Made by a program: the position numbers and the translations under genes. The notes under the pieces are model-generated. The model did not search any database and was not told the origin of the DNA. It saw nothing but the letters and a program-made list of their open reading frames with translations. 64,000 bases of DNA from Planococcus chinensis. GTDB lineage: Bacteria > Bacillota > Bacilli > Bacillales_A > Planococcaceae. Positions 17,192-25,638 of this stretch are shown here, one piece after another; positions within the stretch are counted from its first letter, which is position 1, and the number at the start of each line of letters is the position of its first letter. The stretch spans positions 372,001 to 436,000 of the forward strand of contig NZ_JABWTK010000002.1 in the NCBI RefSeq assembly GCF_020071995.1, written 5' to 3'.

Positions 17192-17310
17192 ATCGACAGT
17201 CCTCCTCATCTGCAGCTCTCTGTTGCTATTATAGCAATCATCGAAGACACTTAACAAAAAAAGCAAATCCCTCTAAAGGCATACGAATGGATTTCGGTTC
17301 AATCTGCTTT

Positions 17311-18990
17311 TCACCTTGGTGTTTTCATAGCCGGCCCATTGATTTTAAGATAATTTTTTCCGGTTTTTTTCACTTCATATAGCGCGCGGTCTGCATTTTT
17401 AAAAAGATGGGAGGCGTCGGCTCCTTCAAGCGGAGCCAGTGCAGCGCCCATACTTGCTGTCACCTTTAACTTTATGTCTTTAATAGACCACGGCCTTTCC
17501 AGGGCTTGATGGATTTTATCAGCAGCCATTCGCACTTTTTCTTCATTATCAGCTTCAAAAAGCAGGACCACGAACTCATCTCCCCCCAGACGTGCAGCAA
17601 TATCCGATTTGCCGATAGCACCTGTCAATCGTTTACTGAATTCCAGAATAACCGCATCTCCGGTTTCATGGCCCCACTCGTCATTAATTTCTTTAAAATC
17701 ATCCATATCCAGAACTATAAGAGCAAATCGGGTTCCCGCCTCCATTTCGGCCGTTAGGCGCTCTGAAAGCATTCGCCGGTTAGGCAGCCCTGTTAAAGAA
17801 TCATGATAGGCAAAATATGCAAGTTCAGTTTCCCGCTGCCTTTGCTGTGTAACGTCGCGCAAAATGAGTACTTTATGGATAAACTGATGGTGCTCATCAA
17901 AAACGGGAGTACCATGCAATTCCGACCAGATCCAGCCTTTCGTTTGATGAAGGACTCGCAATCGTACTTTGCAGGCTTGTCCGGTTAAGATGGACTGTTC
18001 AAATTCCGCATCCAGCTGCGCCAAGTCATTTGGATGTATAAAAGAAAAAGGCGGCATTGTCATCGCTTCATCCGGGTCGATGCCATAGACCGTTTTACAG
18101 GAAGGAGAGACATATAAACTTTCGCCCACTTCATTGAGCAGTACAATAACATCATGGGCATTTTCAGCAATAATGCGAAAGCGCTCTTCACTATCTGCAT
18201 ACTTACTTGCCAATTTATCCAATTCGGTCATGTCTTTCAAGATTGCATAATAGCCTGTAATTTGGCCATTGATCTTAATGGCAATCATTTTCATCAAACA
18301 GCCGATCTGCTTGCCCGAAATATGAAGCAATTGAATGCGGAAGTCTTGCGGCCTATCGTTCTGTGCCTGCTCCAAATAATCATGCACCTGAGCCTGGTTA
18401 TCAACAGCCAGATAATGGGCTAATTCCTGCCCTATCAAATCGCTCAGCTTGTAGCCGCTTATATTTTCAACTGCAAGATTCCCCGTTCGGATTCGACCTT
18501 CCGTGTCAATGGTAAAAATTGCATCACCATTGTTTTCAAAAAGGGAACGGTATCTCGAAATACCTTCTTCGAGTTGTTTCCAAGCTTTATTTTTTTCAGC
18601 TTCTTCCGATTTTTCTTTTGTAATGTCTTTTACGACACTGACAACATACGTAAATTCCTTTGCTTCATTTACAATAGCGGCCATTCGCGTAGAAGACCAG
18701 CGCCGTTCCCCGCTAATTGTATAATAATCATCTTTAAACCAGACAGCTTCCTGGGTCGCCAAAGCTTTCGCATAAAGCGCTTCTAAATGAGCCGCTTTTT
18801 CCTCACTATGCACCTCATGCAAAGTTTTGCCCAGTGCACCTTCATTCAGCCCTGTATTTTCCATCGCTGTTTTACTGATGAATTCATAAGTGATAGAGGC
18901 CTTTTTATCTATTTTTACAACAAACACCATTTCTTGTATGCCATCCATTAATATTTGGGCAAAAGGAATAGCCTCAAAATCTGCATTCAT
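17311..18990 (-). CDS. PAS-PAS-PAS-GGDEF diguanylate cyclase
   Basis: A 559-residue protein with three PAS domains (about 5-125, 145-260, 270-385, two followed by PAC-like segments) and a C-terminal GGDEF domain (about 390-550). The catalytic loop is intact (RLGGDEFVVLL), so it can probably make cyclic di-GMP from GTP. An RxxD inhibitory site is not obvious five residues before GGDEF. No membrane segment is seen, so the sensor is cytoplasmic. AGGAGG stands 8 bases before the ATG. No EAL or PilZ gene lies nearby. A link between cyclic di-GMP and the EPS genes here is possible but not shown by position. Confidence 0.9.
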   Translation of the reverse strand: MNADFEAIPFAQILMDGIQEMVFVVKIDKKASITYEFISKTAMENTGLNEGALGKTLHEVHSEEKAAHLEALYAKALATQEAVWFKDDYYTISGERRWSSTRMAAIVNEAKEFTYVVSVVKDITKEKSEEAEKNKAWKQLEEGISRYRSLFENNGDAIFTIDTEGRIRTGNLAVENISGYKLSDLIGQELAHYLAVDNQAQVHDYLEQAQNDRPQDFRIQLLHISGKQIGCLMKMIAIKINGQITGYYAILKDMTELDKLASKYADSEERFRIIAENAHDVIVLLNEVGESLYVSPSCKTVYGIDPDEAMTMPPFSFIHPNDLAQLDAEFEQSILTGQACKVRLRVLHQTKGWIWSELHGTPVFDEHHQFIHKVLILRDVTQQRQRETELAYFAYHDSLTGLPNRRMLSERLTAEMEAGTRFALIVLDMDDFKEINDEWGHETGDAVILEFSKRLTGAIGKSDIAARLGGDEFVVLLFEADNEEKVRMAADKIHQALERPWSIKDIKLKVTASMGAALAPLEGADASHLFKNADRALYEVKKTGKNYLKINGPAMKTPR

Positions 18991-19262
18991 ACTAACTGCC
19001 TCCTGTGGTTCGATTGAAAATCAGTGTCCGCCTATGATTAGTTTTTTCTCTGCAATGTTTTCACTTATTGTTTTCATTAAATAATTGTCATAGTAAATAA
19101 TATACACTTTTTTTCCTTTTAAAAGGAAAATTTTTTGTGAATTAAATGATATATTAATGTAATTTTTAAAGAAAACTGTTAAATGCCTTTCTCATTCAAA
19201 GTTTTCTTCCTGTTAAGGCTTGCTTGCCTTCTATATAATGAAATCAAAAAGAGGTGGCATTC

Positions 19263-20021
19263 ATGTGCTTGATTAATTTCCAATACAAGGACCATCCGAG
19301 ATACAAATTGGTTATAGCAGCCAATCGGGATGAATTTTACGAACGCCCTACCGCACCCGCCCAGTTCTGGGAAGACGAACCCGGCATACTGGCAGGGCGT
19401 GATCTGATGCAAATGGGAACTTGGCTCGGCGTGGCTAGAAACGGCCGAATTGCGGCTTTAACAAATTTCCGCGACCCATCCATGCCGGAAGCCAATAAAA
19501 TCTCGCGCGGCGCCATTGTCCGGGATTTTTTATCGACCTCCTTGGAACCCGAACAGTTTCTGAAATCTTTAAATCCTGAAGACTATACAGGATTTAATAT
19601 CATTGCCGGAGATCCCGATCATTTGTTTTATTACAATAATATCGAAAACCATTTGTCCGAAGTTGAACCCGGCCTTCACGGACTCAGCAACCACCTGCTG
19701 GATACTCCGTGGCCAAAAGTCATTAAAGGCAAAAATTATCTGGAACGGTATTTATCAGAACGGGACGAAGTCGATCCGGATGATTTGTTCCGCTTTCTGG
19801 CAGACAACGAACAGGCCCCTGATTCAGCATTGCCTAAAACTGGCGTGGGTCTTGAATTCGAACGGATGCTGTCTTCGATGTTCATTAGATCACCCGAATA
19901 TGGAACCCGTTCAGCGACTGTCGTCCTCATTGACCACGACAACCATGTGACGTTTGCAGAAAGGGTATACGAAAAAGGGGAGTTCAAAGAGCAGAATGTG
20001 TTTGAGTTTGATATCGAATAG
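19263..20021 (+). CDS. NRDE (TANGO2-like) family protein
   Basis: A 252-residue member of the NRDE/TANGO2 family, named for the motif AANRDEFYERPT seen near residue 20. The protein starts Met-Cys, as in the family, where Cys2 is thought to be a possible N-terminal nucleophile. Other conserved parts are GRDLMQMGTWLG, LTNFRDP, GLSNHLLDTPWPK and YGTRSATVVLI. The start at 19263 has AGAGGTGG 5 bases upstream; the in-frame GTG at 19254 is inside that ribosome site. The bacterial function is unknown. It is monocistronic, with a TATAAT at 19234-19239 that may be its -10. Confidence 0.9.
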   Translation: MCLINFQYKDHPRYKLVIAANRDEFYERPTAPAQFWEDEPGILAGRDLMQMGTWLGVARNGRIAALTNFRDPSMPEANKISRGAIVRDFLSTSLEPEQFLKSLNPEDYTGFNIIAGDPDHLFYYNNIENHLSEVEPGLHGLSNHLLDTPWPKVIKGKNYLERYLSERDEVDPDDLFRFLADNEQAPDSALPKTGVGLEFERMLSSMFIRSPEYGTRSATVVLIDHDNHVTFAERVYEKGEFKEQNVFEFDIE

Positions 20022-20031
20022 AGATTTGAAA

Positions 20032-20056
20032 AAGCCATTCGCTTTGCGAATGGCTT
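20032..20056. repeat. hairpin repeat, copy 1
   Basis: Perfect 11-base arms AAGCCATTCGC and its complement around TTT. It begins 10 bases after the NRDE stop codon but has no T-run, so it is a poor terminator. The identical 25-base palindrome occurs again at 20579-20603. Confidence 0.8.
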
Positions 20057-20572
20057 TCGAGCTTGTTGAGAAAGATATAGAAAAAATTTCTCTTAGAATA
20101 TCTCCGATATTCCGCACCCCAGCTGCGCTTGCCGCGGGCGATCCGCCAAGCCTCCTCAGCCGCTGCGCGCCTTGCGGGGTCTCGGCTGTCTCGCTTTTCC
20201 GCAGGCGTCTCCGCTGGTTTGCTCCATATCGATAGTGAACTGTGAATAAATAGCATGTATACTCATCCACTCTTTCTAATGAAAACAATTCTTTATTAAA
20301 AGAGTGAGCCAAATGAAGCGGAAAGTGGAGAGGGCAAACATTGTGCTCCTGCATCGCTTCGCTAGCTTCGTCGCAAATGCCTGCCCTCTCAAGCTTCGGT
20401 CAATGTCGCTACGCTGCTCCAGCGGGACAGCGAAGTGCCGAAATCCACTCGGGACGTCAGTTCCGAGTTAGTTTGGCGCGAGCCCGCGGAACGCGTCCGG
20501 CTGTACCGGAGGATCCGCTATGTCCGGTTGAATGTTAATTCATCTTTTAAGCATTAAAATTCTTTTGTCCAT
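20057..20572. repeat. gene-free, GC-rich repeat region between twin hairpins
   Basis: No convincing gene lies in these 516 bases. The part 20095-20232, read on the minus strand, has the GCGGAGACGCCTGCGGAAAA, GAGACCCCGCAAGGCGCGC, GAGGAGG and GCCCGCGG blocks that I recall from a dispersed intergenic repeat family of Planococcaceae and relatives. The part 20310-20540 is rich in short GC inverted repeats (for example around GCATCGCTTCGCTAGCTTCG). Frames that cross this region (147 codons on minus, 93 on plus) have unnatural composition. The family assignment is from memory and needs a genome-wide search. Confidence 0.55.
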
Positions 20573-20609
20573 AAGTTCAAGCCATTCGCTTTGCGAATGG
20601 CTTGAACTT
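20573..20609. repeat. hairpin repeat, copy 2
   Basis: Perfect 17-base arms (AAGTTCAAGCCATTCGC and complement) around TTT. The central 25 bases are the same as at 20032-20056. It lies about 80 bases past the stop of the SRPBCC gene and could aid its termination, though a T-run is missing. Confidence 0.8.
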
Positions 20610-20690
20610 TCAATTATAAGATTGCCTGTTAAGAGCTGGACAACTTGCTTTTATCTATGGTTTCCATCAGCTGATGAAGCATTTCCAGTA

Positions 20691-21176
20691 CTACTCGAAG
20701 GAAACCGTCATGCTTTCCAGCAAGCGCTGGTATTCCGGGTATTCCTTGTTCCATTCTTCTTCGCGGGCAATTTCTTTTCCTTCAAGAAGAGCTTCGATAG
20801 CATCCAGGCAGACATGCCAGCCGGCCAAGTCTTTTGCTGTGTGCGGAACAACCTTGCTGATGGTTTCCACCAGTTCAAGCCGTGTCCCGGCACCGTCAGG
20901 CGACAGTTCAAAACGAACCTGGTCTTCTCCCCATTCAAACGCGAGCTTATGGCCTTCTTCGTAATCCAGGATGGCCATATTCTCAAACTCGCCATTGCCC
21001 ATATCAAACTTGATATTGCCGCCTTTTCGAAGGTCCTCAATCGTCAATTCCGAAAACCATTGCTGAAGTTTCGGGTTTTCTGTCAGCATTGCCCAAACCT
21101 CGTCTGTGCTTTGTGCAAACTTGCGTACAAATGTCGCTTTGTAGCCTGATTCCGCCTTAACAACTTCCGCTCTCAA
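20691..21176 (-). CDS. SRPBCC (START/AHSA1-like) domain protein
   Basis: A 161-residue protein of the SRPBCC fold, which binds hydrophobic ligands in a deep cavity. The pattern (ATFVRKFAQSTDEVWAMLTENPKLQQWF, then GTRLELVETI and AGWHVCLDAIEALLEG) is typical of the AHSA1-like branch. The start is a TTG with AAGGAGG 7 bases upstream. No ligand or partner can be named. It is divergent from uvsE and forms a single-gene unit. Confidence 0.85.
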   Translation of the reverse strand: MRAEVVKAESGYKATFVRKFAQSTDEVWAMLTENPKLQQWFSELTIEDLRKGGNIKFDMGNGEFENMAILDYEEGHKLAFEWGEDQVRFELSPDGAGTRLELVETISKVVPHTAKDLAGWHVCLDAIEALLEGKEIAREEEWNKEYPEYQRLLESMTVSFE

Positions 21177-21322
21177 AGCAATCCCTCCTTAAGTACTTAT
21201 TTTTTTCATTATACATCAGCTGCCCAGCGCTTATCTTATTTAAAACTTCCTGCAATTTTTATGGAAATCTACCGCTAACCCTTCCTCAAAAGGGGTATAG
21301 ACTCCTTAAGGAGTTGAAGAAC

Positions 21323-22195
21323 ATGAGACTAGGCTATGCATGCATGAATACCGAGCTGAAAACTGTTTTCAGGACATTGCGGCTCGCTACGGTTGAAGCG
21401 GAAGGAATTGCGAAAATTAAAGAATTATCCTTAAAGAATATGCAGACTACCTTGGAGATAATTCAGTGGAATATAGAGAACGATATCTTTTTCTATCGGG
21501 CTTCAAGTTCGATGATTCCATTATCGACCCACCCCGTCAACGACTGGATTTGGTGGGAAGACCCGGACTTCCTGGCCATTGCAGAACAAATCCGCTTATT
21601 GGTAGATGCTTCACAAATGCGCGTTTCAATGCATCCAGGGCAATACACGGTCCTCAATTCACCAAAACCGGAAGTGGTTAAAAAATCCATTGAAGATCTG
21701 GAATACCACGACCGGCTGGTCCAGTTGCTCGGCGGAAACGACTTGATCCTGCACACCGGCGGAGCATACGGTGACAAGGAAAGCGCAAAAGCCCGCTTTG
21801 CAGAAAATTACCTGAATCTCTCCAATAGCATCAAACGGCGGCTGCGGCTTGAAAATGACGATAAAACCTTTACTGTCCGCGACGTACTTGATGTCAGCAA
21901 AATGTGCGGCGTTCCGGTCTGCTTTGATATTCATCACCATAATTGCAACAATGATGGAAAACCGGTAGACTTTGCCGAGATTTTAGCGACTTGGGAAGGC
22001 TTCGGCATACCCAAAATCCATATCAGCACGGGCAAGGAAGGGTTTACCGACTTGCGGCATCACGACTTGGTGTCGGAAACCGACTTTAACGAACTCCTTT
22101 TGCTGCTCGGCGATACGGATGCAGATATTATGTTCGAAGCAAAACTGAAAGAACAGGCGGTCCTGCCGTTTGTAAAACAGTTGGCCCAGAAATAA
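21323..22195 (+). CDS. uvsE: UV DNA damage endonuclease UvsE
   Basis: A 290-residue UvsE/UVDE enzyme, a metal-dependent TIM-barrel nuclease that nicks DNA 5' to pyrimidine dimers and 6-4 photoproducts and starts alternative excision repair. Recognisable parts are LGYACMNTEL at the start, HPGQYTVLNSP near residue 110, LILHTGGAYGDK, FDIHHHNCN near residue 208 and KIHISTGKEG, which provide the His/Asp/Glu metal ligands. AAGGAG lies 9 bases before ATG 21323; the in-frame TTG at 21314 lies too close to that site. The length matches the family. It is monocistronic. Confidence 0.95.
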   Translation: MRLGYACMNTELKTVFRTLRLATVEAEGIAKIKELSLKNMQTTLEIIQWNIENDIFFYRASSSMIPLSTHPVNDWIWWEDPDFLAIAEQIRLLVDASQMRVSMHPGQYTVLNSPKPEVVKKSIEDLEYHDRLVQLLGGNDLILHTGGAYGDKESAKARFAENYLNLSNSIKRRLRLENDDKTFTVRDVLDVSKMCGVPVCFDIHHHNCNNDGKPVDFAEILATWEGFGIPKIHISTGKEGFTDLRHHDLVSETDFNELLLLLGDTDADIMFEAKLKEQAVLPFVKQLAQK

Positions 22196-22198
22196 GAC

Positions 22199-22227
22199 AA
22201 AACGGCTGCCTTTTGGGCAGCCGTTTT
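22199..22227. terminator. bidirectional terminator between uvsE and the sensor kinase
   Basis: Arms AAAACGGCTGCC and GGCAGCCGTTTT around TTTTG, with T- or A-runs on both sides, between two converging genes. Confidence 0.9.
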
Positions 22228-22232
22228 ATTAT

Positions 22233-23495
22233 TTACCGGACTACTGGAAAAGTCAGCGTGAACGAAGTGCCTTTTCCTTTTTCCGAACTGACCTGAATAT
22301 CCCCGCCCATTTGGCGGATGATACTGTAGGTTACCATCATGCCAAGGCCGGTGCCTTTTGTTTTTGTTGAAAAGTACGGTTCGCCGAGGCGCTGGATTTC
22401 TTCTTTTGTCATACCATTTCCAGCATCGTTCACTTTAATCGAAACTTCGTTTTTCCTTTCTTTAATGGCGATATCCAAAGTTCCTCCATCCGGCATCGCT
22501 TCAATGCCATTGCGGATAATATTGATCAATGCCTGATGAAGTTTTTGCTTGTCAGCCAGGATCCTGGCACTTCCATGAAATTCGGCCATACGAATTTCCA
22601 CCTTTCCCCAATGCGCATAAGGTTTCATAACTTTCAGGACCTGCTCCACTTCGGCTTTCACCTTTAAAACTTCCAACTGCTTTTGGACAGGTTTAGCAAA
22701 AACAAGGTAATCATTGATTAATTGGTCTGCTGCTTCTATTTCCTCAAGCATCGTCCCTTGGAATTCCAGTTGCTTTTCCCGGCTGTATTCGTGCTCCTGC
22801 ATCAACTGCAGAAACCCCTTCACACTTTGAAGCGGATTTCTGAGTTCATGGGAAACGGAAGCCGCAAAATGGCTGACGGTTTCGAGTTTTTCATGCTTCA
22901 TTAACGAATTCAGCATATATTCCTGGCGCAAAATGTGTTCGATCAATAATGCTGCGAGCGCGATAATAGCTCCTTGGTTCAGCATCAGCAATAGCCAAAT
23001 ATTAATCAGATCATGAATGGGGTCACCAAACAACAAATAACCGGCCATTAAGTTAAAGAAAAACGACAAAAAAGTGATAAAAAAGACAAGCCCTACTTTC
23101 CCTGCACGGTTGATGCGCATATAGTAAGGGCGCAGCAACGGCACGCCGCCTGCAATAAGCAATTGATTCAATATGGCGATATTCATGCCGTCTCCGCCTA
23201 TTGCTGCACGGCCTATAGCCGAGACCAAGAATAATACAGCGCTCACTATAGGGCCGCCATAAAGGGCTCCGACAATCATCGGTACTTGCCGAAGATCGAA
23301 TATATAGTCATCGGTCAAAATCTGATACGGAAAAAACATGCAAAGAAGGATCGAAACGGAGAACAACGCCGTCAATGTTACACGGTGGCTGACAAAAAAG
23401 TTCCGTTTGCCTGCCGGTGCGAACATTTGATACAAAACAATCGGAAAGATGATAAAAAAGATATTGTTGATCATCCCGGTCATCATTTGAAACAC
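22233..23495 (-). CDS. 5TMR_LYT-type sensor histidine kinase
   Basis: A 420-residue membrane kinase. Six hydrophobic segments (about 5-190) include the 5TM-5TMR_LYT signature DLRQVPMIVGALYGGP; then HisKA with SHELRNPLQ near residue 216 and a HATPase with NIIRNGIEAMPDGG, DAGNGM and GTGLGMMV. It resembles sporulation and biofilm phosphorelay kinases of the KinB type, but its partner is not adjacent. The start is GTG 23495 with GGGAGGAG 5 bases before it; the next ATG would be 9 bases further. A sigma factor gene lies 80 bases upstream on the same strand, so the two may be co-transcribed. Confidence 0.87.
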   Translation of the reverse strand: MFQMMTGMINNIFFIIFPIVLYQMFAPAGKRNFFVSHRVTLTALFSVSILLCMFFPYQILTDDYIFDLRQVPMIVGALYGGPIVSAVLFLVSAIGRAAIGGDGMNIAILNQLLIAGGVPLLRPYYMRINRAGKVGLVFFITFLSFFFNLMAGYLLFGDPIHDLINIWLLLMLNQGAIIALAALLIEHILRQEYMLNSLMKHEKLETVSHFAASVSHELRNPLQSVKGFLQLMQEHEYSREKQLEFQGTMLEEIEAADQLINDYLVFAKPVQKQLEVLKVKAEVEQVLKVMKPYAHWGKVEIRMAEFHGSARILADKQKLHQALINIIRNGIEAMPDGGTLDIAIKERKNEVSIKVNDAGNGMTKEEIQRLGEPYFSTKTKGTGLGMMVTYSIIRQMGGDIQVSSEKGKGTSFTLTFPVVR

Positions 23496-23574
23496 GGGGT
23501 CTCCTCCCTTCTTTCAAGTTATAAGAAGTTCATTATACCGCCATAAAACGCTCTGCACCACTCCCTATACTGAT

Positions 23575-24072
23575 TTAATGCCTATTCTGCTTAAGTGCGC
23601 CGCTTGCCATATTTGCTTTTACTTTTTTCAATACCCGTTCCCGGCGCTTTTTCATCCCTGCCAGCGAAAGGCCAGAAGCCGCAGCCAATTCACTGAGGCT
23701 TTTCCCTTTTACAAACAAATCATCGAGCAAAGCATATTCCGATTCCGAAAACATTTGGGCATCCAACCATACCGGCAATTCATCTTCAACACGGTCATCG
23801 CTGATCCATTCAAATGCTTCGTTTTCGGTTACCGCAAAACGGCTGGAAAATCGGGCTTCTTTTTTTAGTTCGTCAAGCATAGCGCCATGAATGCTGCGAA
23901 AAGCAAATGGCGTGAAATTTCCTTTTGATTCATCAAACCGCTGGCATGCCTGCCAAAGCGCTATTTTACCGACTTGCCGAAAGGCATCATAATCCCGGTA
24001 GATATGCAGTTTACGGATAATGGCTGAAATCATGGGCGAGTATTGTACCAAAGCTTCTTCGAAATTCTTCAC
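23575..24072 (-). CDS. sigma-70 family sigma factor, SigH/ComX-like
   Basis: A 165-residue small sigma factor. Region 2 covers about residues 3-75 (YSPMISAIIRKL, FRQVGKIALWQACQRFDESKGNFTPFAFRSIHGAMLDELKK) and a short region 4 with helix-turn-helix covers 115-155 (KSLSELAAASGLSLAGMKKRRERVLKK). The GTG at 24072 has AGAAGGA 7 bases upstream and gives the usual short N-terminus; a longer frame from ATG 24156 adds 28 residues without family match. It is divergent from comK, and small sigma factors of this kind control competence genes in Staphylococcus and streptococci. A link to natural competence is inferred from that. Confidence 0.8.
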   Translation of the reverse strand: MKNFEEALVQYSPMISAIIRKLHIYRDYDAFRQVGKIALWQACQRFDESKGNFTPFAFRSIHGAMLDELKKEARFSSRFAVTENEAFEWISDDRVEDELPVWLDAQMFSESEYALLDDLFVKGKSLSELAAASGLSLAGMKKRRERVLKKVKANMASGALKQNRH

Positions 24073-24252
24073 TTCTTTTTCCTTCTGAACGTTCCTGTTA
24101 TTCCCGGGTAACGACAGCATATTAAAAGAGCGGCTGTTAAGCCAATTGCCGTACATGCCAATAGATTCATTGTCTCATTCTTATAAAAAGATAATCCGTT
24201 ACGTTTGTTATAGATAAATGTAAAAAATCATCCTTTTTTTCAGAAAATTATG

Positions 24253-24281
24253 TTGATTCATCACATACCGAGTGGTATTAT
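24253..24281 (+). promoter_or_regulatory. sigma-A promoter of comK
   Basis: TTGATT (24253-24258), 17-base spacer, TATTAT (24276-24281). It ends 29 bases before the TTG start of comK. A stretch AAAAAA, 6 bases, TTTTTTT at 24222-24240 lies upstream and resembles a ComK box, though the spacing is 6 rather than 5. Confidence 0.7.
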
Positions 24282-24310
24282 TTTCTAGTACACTGAAAGG
24301 GGAGTTTTTG

Positions 24311-24781
24311 TTGGGGAAATACGAAGAGAATTTTATTAACCGATCCACCTTATTTTTAATGTCGTCATTTGAAACAGAGCGCAAAACAAAAGTGGTCACA
24401 AAGCACGGAGAGTTCTATTCGCGCCTCCCCGCCCTGCAACTGCTTGATCATGCCTGCATGCTTTATGCTTCTACTTATGACGGCCGGGTAAAAGCAAACC
24501 GCCACAACTTGAAGCAGCATAAAAAAACGCCCATCCTTATTTCAACAGACGGCGTAGCAGCATTTCCTATAAAATCGCCGACCCATCCGGAATGCGTATG
24601 GATCTTCAATCATGATTACCGGACAGAGTTTCTGTCTCCTACCCGGACCCGAATTGTCTACGAACAGCATGACATTTCTGTTGAACTGGAAGTCTCCATC
24701 CACACAATGGAAAAACAACGGTCACGCATGTATGAAATGCTTTACTACTATATGAAGATACGGGATAGGCACAATACATAA
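24311..24781 (+). CDS. comK: competence transcription factor ComK
   Basis: A 156-residue ComK homologue, the minor-groove DNA-binding activator of DNA-uptake and recombination genes. Matching parts are SSFETERKTKVVTKHGEF, a central region with PILISTDGVAAFPIKSPTHPECVWIF (conserved SPT/ECVW block) and YEQHDISVELEVSIHTMEKQ. The start is one of two adjacent TTG codons; 24311 has AAAGGGGAG 6 bases upstream. The gene is shorter than B. subtilis ComK (192 residues), mostly at the C-terminus, as in many non-Bacillus homologues. Promoter at 24253; terminator at 24805. Confidence 0.93.
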   Translation: MGKYEENFINRSTLFLMSSFETERKTKVVTKHGEFYSRLPALQLLDHACMLYASTYDGRVKANRHNLKQHKKTPILISTDGVAAFPIKSPTHPECVWIFNHDYRTEFLSPTRTRIVYEQHDISVELEVSIHTMEKQRSRMYEMLYYYMKIRDRHNT

Positions 24782-24804
24782 TCCAAGGATAATGCCTTCT
24801 CAAT

Positions 24805-24863
24805 AAAAAGACACCTCGCTGTGAATTGGCCCGCGCATCCAATTCAGAGGGAGGTGTCTTTCT
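24805..24863. terminator. bidirectional terminator, comK / GyrI-like gene
   Basis: Long arms AAAGACACCTC...GAATTGG and complement, one bulge, T-run at the end. It serves the convergent genes on both sides. Confidence 0.85.
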
Positions 24864-24865
24864 TA

Positions 24866-25387
24866 TTAGGCAGCATCATCCTGCATCAATAAAAAAGCAA
24901 TTTCGATTTGCCATTTATGCAAATCCGGCTCAAGTTCAGGATCGGTCAAATAATACTCAAAACGTCCGTTCCATATTTCATCATCCGCTTCCCAGCGTTT
25001 ATCAATATCCAGCTCTTCTTTTTTTGTCCACTCTTCCAATTGCTTGAGCGAAGTTTCCAACTGATCCGGATGGCCATGATGGACAGCAATTGCATAAGAA
25101 CCTCCCGGAACAAAACTGGAAATTATCCGCTCATCTCCTGTCACCATCCGTTCGACCGGAACACCCACTTCCAAGCTGAAATCGGTGTCGTCGCTTCCGA
25201 TGCACCAATAGCGGTAAAACGGTTCTCCAACAGGTTCAATGCCTTTTTTATTCAACCAATCGTATATTTCCGGGAGCAAAATTGTCGTCTGTGCCCAGTC
25301 CTTCAGTGTCACTTGGATTGGAATTGCTACATAAGGCTGTTCTGTCCGCAATTCAACAGTAGGTTCGCTGATGAAATCATACGCCAT
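24866..25387 (-). CDS. GyrI-like small-molecule-binding domain protein
   Basis: A 173-residue stand-alone effector-binding domain of the GyrI/AraC_E_bind type, two SHS2-like repeats (from TVELRTEQPYVAIPIQVTL; the second carries FVPGGSYAIAVHHGHP). Such proteins bind hydrophobic drugs or act as inhibitors. The start at 25387 matches where the family begins, but its ribosome site (AAGGG) is weak; the in-frame ATG 25441 would add 18 residues and has no ribosome site. It is divergent from the TetR/efflux operon, which makes a drug-binding role plausible but unproven. Confidence 0.78.
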   Translation of the reverse strand: MAYDFISEPTVELRTEQPYVAIPIQVTLKDWAQTTILLPEIYDWLNKKGIEPVGEPFYRYWCIGSDDTDFSLEVGVPVERMVTGDERIISSFVPGGSYAIAVHHGHPDQLETSLKQLEEWTKKEELDIDKRWEADDEIWNGRFEYYLTDPELEPDLHKWQIEIAFLLMQDDAA

Positions 25388-25551
25388 TCTTCCCCATCCC
25401 TTCTCCTGCAGATAAACGTCTTCTTCCCTAATGTATTCCATGCAAAAGGAAAAATCCCTGCTGCATCCTATTGATTCAAGAATGCAGTTCCAGTTCAGTT
25501 AATCCCCAAATGTCCGCCACAATATTGACAAATAATATGGAGCGGGATAAA

Positions 25552-25624
25552 TTGACAGTCCTCTGCCGAAAACTATATTCTGAAAGTACTGACCAACCGG
25601 TCACTTTTAATGACCCACCGGTTA
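25552..25624 (+). promoter_or_regulatory. promoter and tandem TetR operators of the efflux operon
   Basis: -35 TTGACA (25552-25557), 18-base spacer, -10 TATTCT (25576-25581). Downstream lie two copies of an imperfect palindrome, TGACCAACCGGTCA (25590-25603) and TGACCCACCGGTTA (25611-25624), exactly 21 bp apart, two helical turns. They cover the start of transcription and end next to the ribosome site, which fits self-repression by the TetR protein. Confidence 0.82.
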
Positions 25625-25638
25625 CAAGGAGGGATTTT

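Noticed and set aside
19911-20354. 147-codon minus-strand frame
   Set aside because: It runs antisense through the NRDE gene end and then the GC-rich repeat block; composition is unnatural and no ribosome site is present.
20310-20473. 52-codon plus-strand frame starting MKRKVERANIV
   Set aside because: Lies within the repeat-like block, has a weak ribosome site and a composition rich in Cys/Arg/Ser from GC repeats.
20532-21149. 205-codon plus-strand frame
   Set aside because: Antisense to the SRPBCC gene, Phe/Cys/His-rich shadow translation.
24222-24240. ComK box upstream of comK
   Set aside because: A and T tracts are separated by 6 rather than 5 bases and only one box is present; kept as a remark, not a site.
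24208-24399. 63-codon minus-strand frame
   Set aside because: Antisense to the comK promoter and start; no ribosome site.
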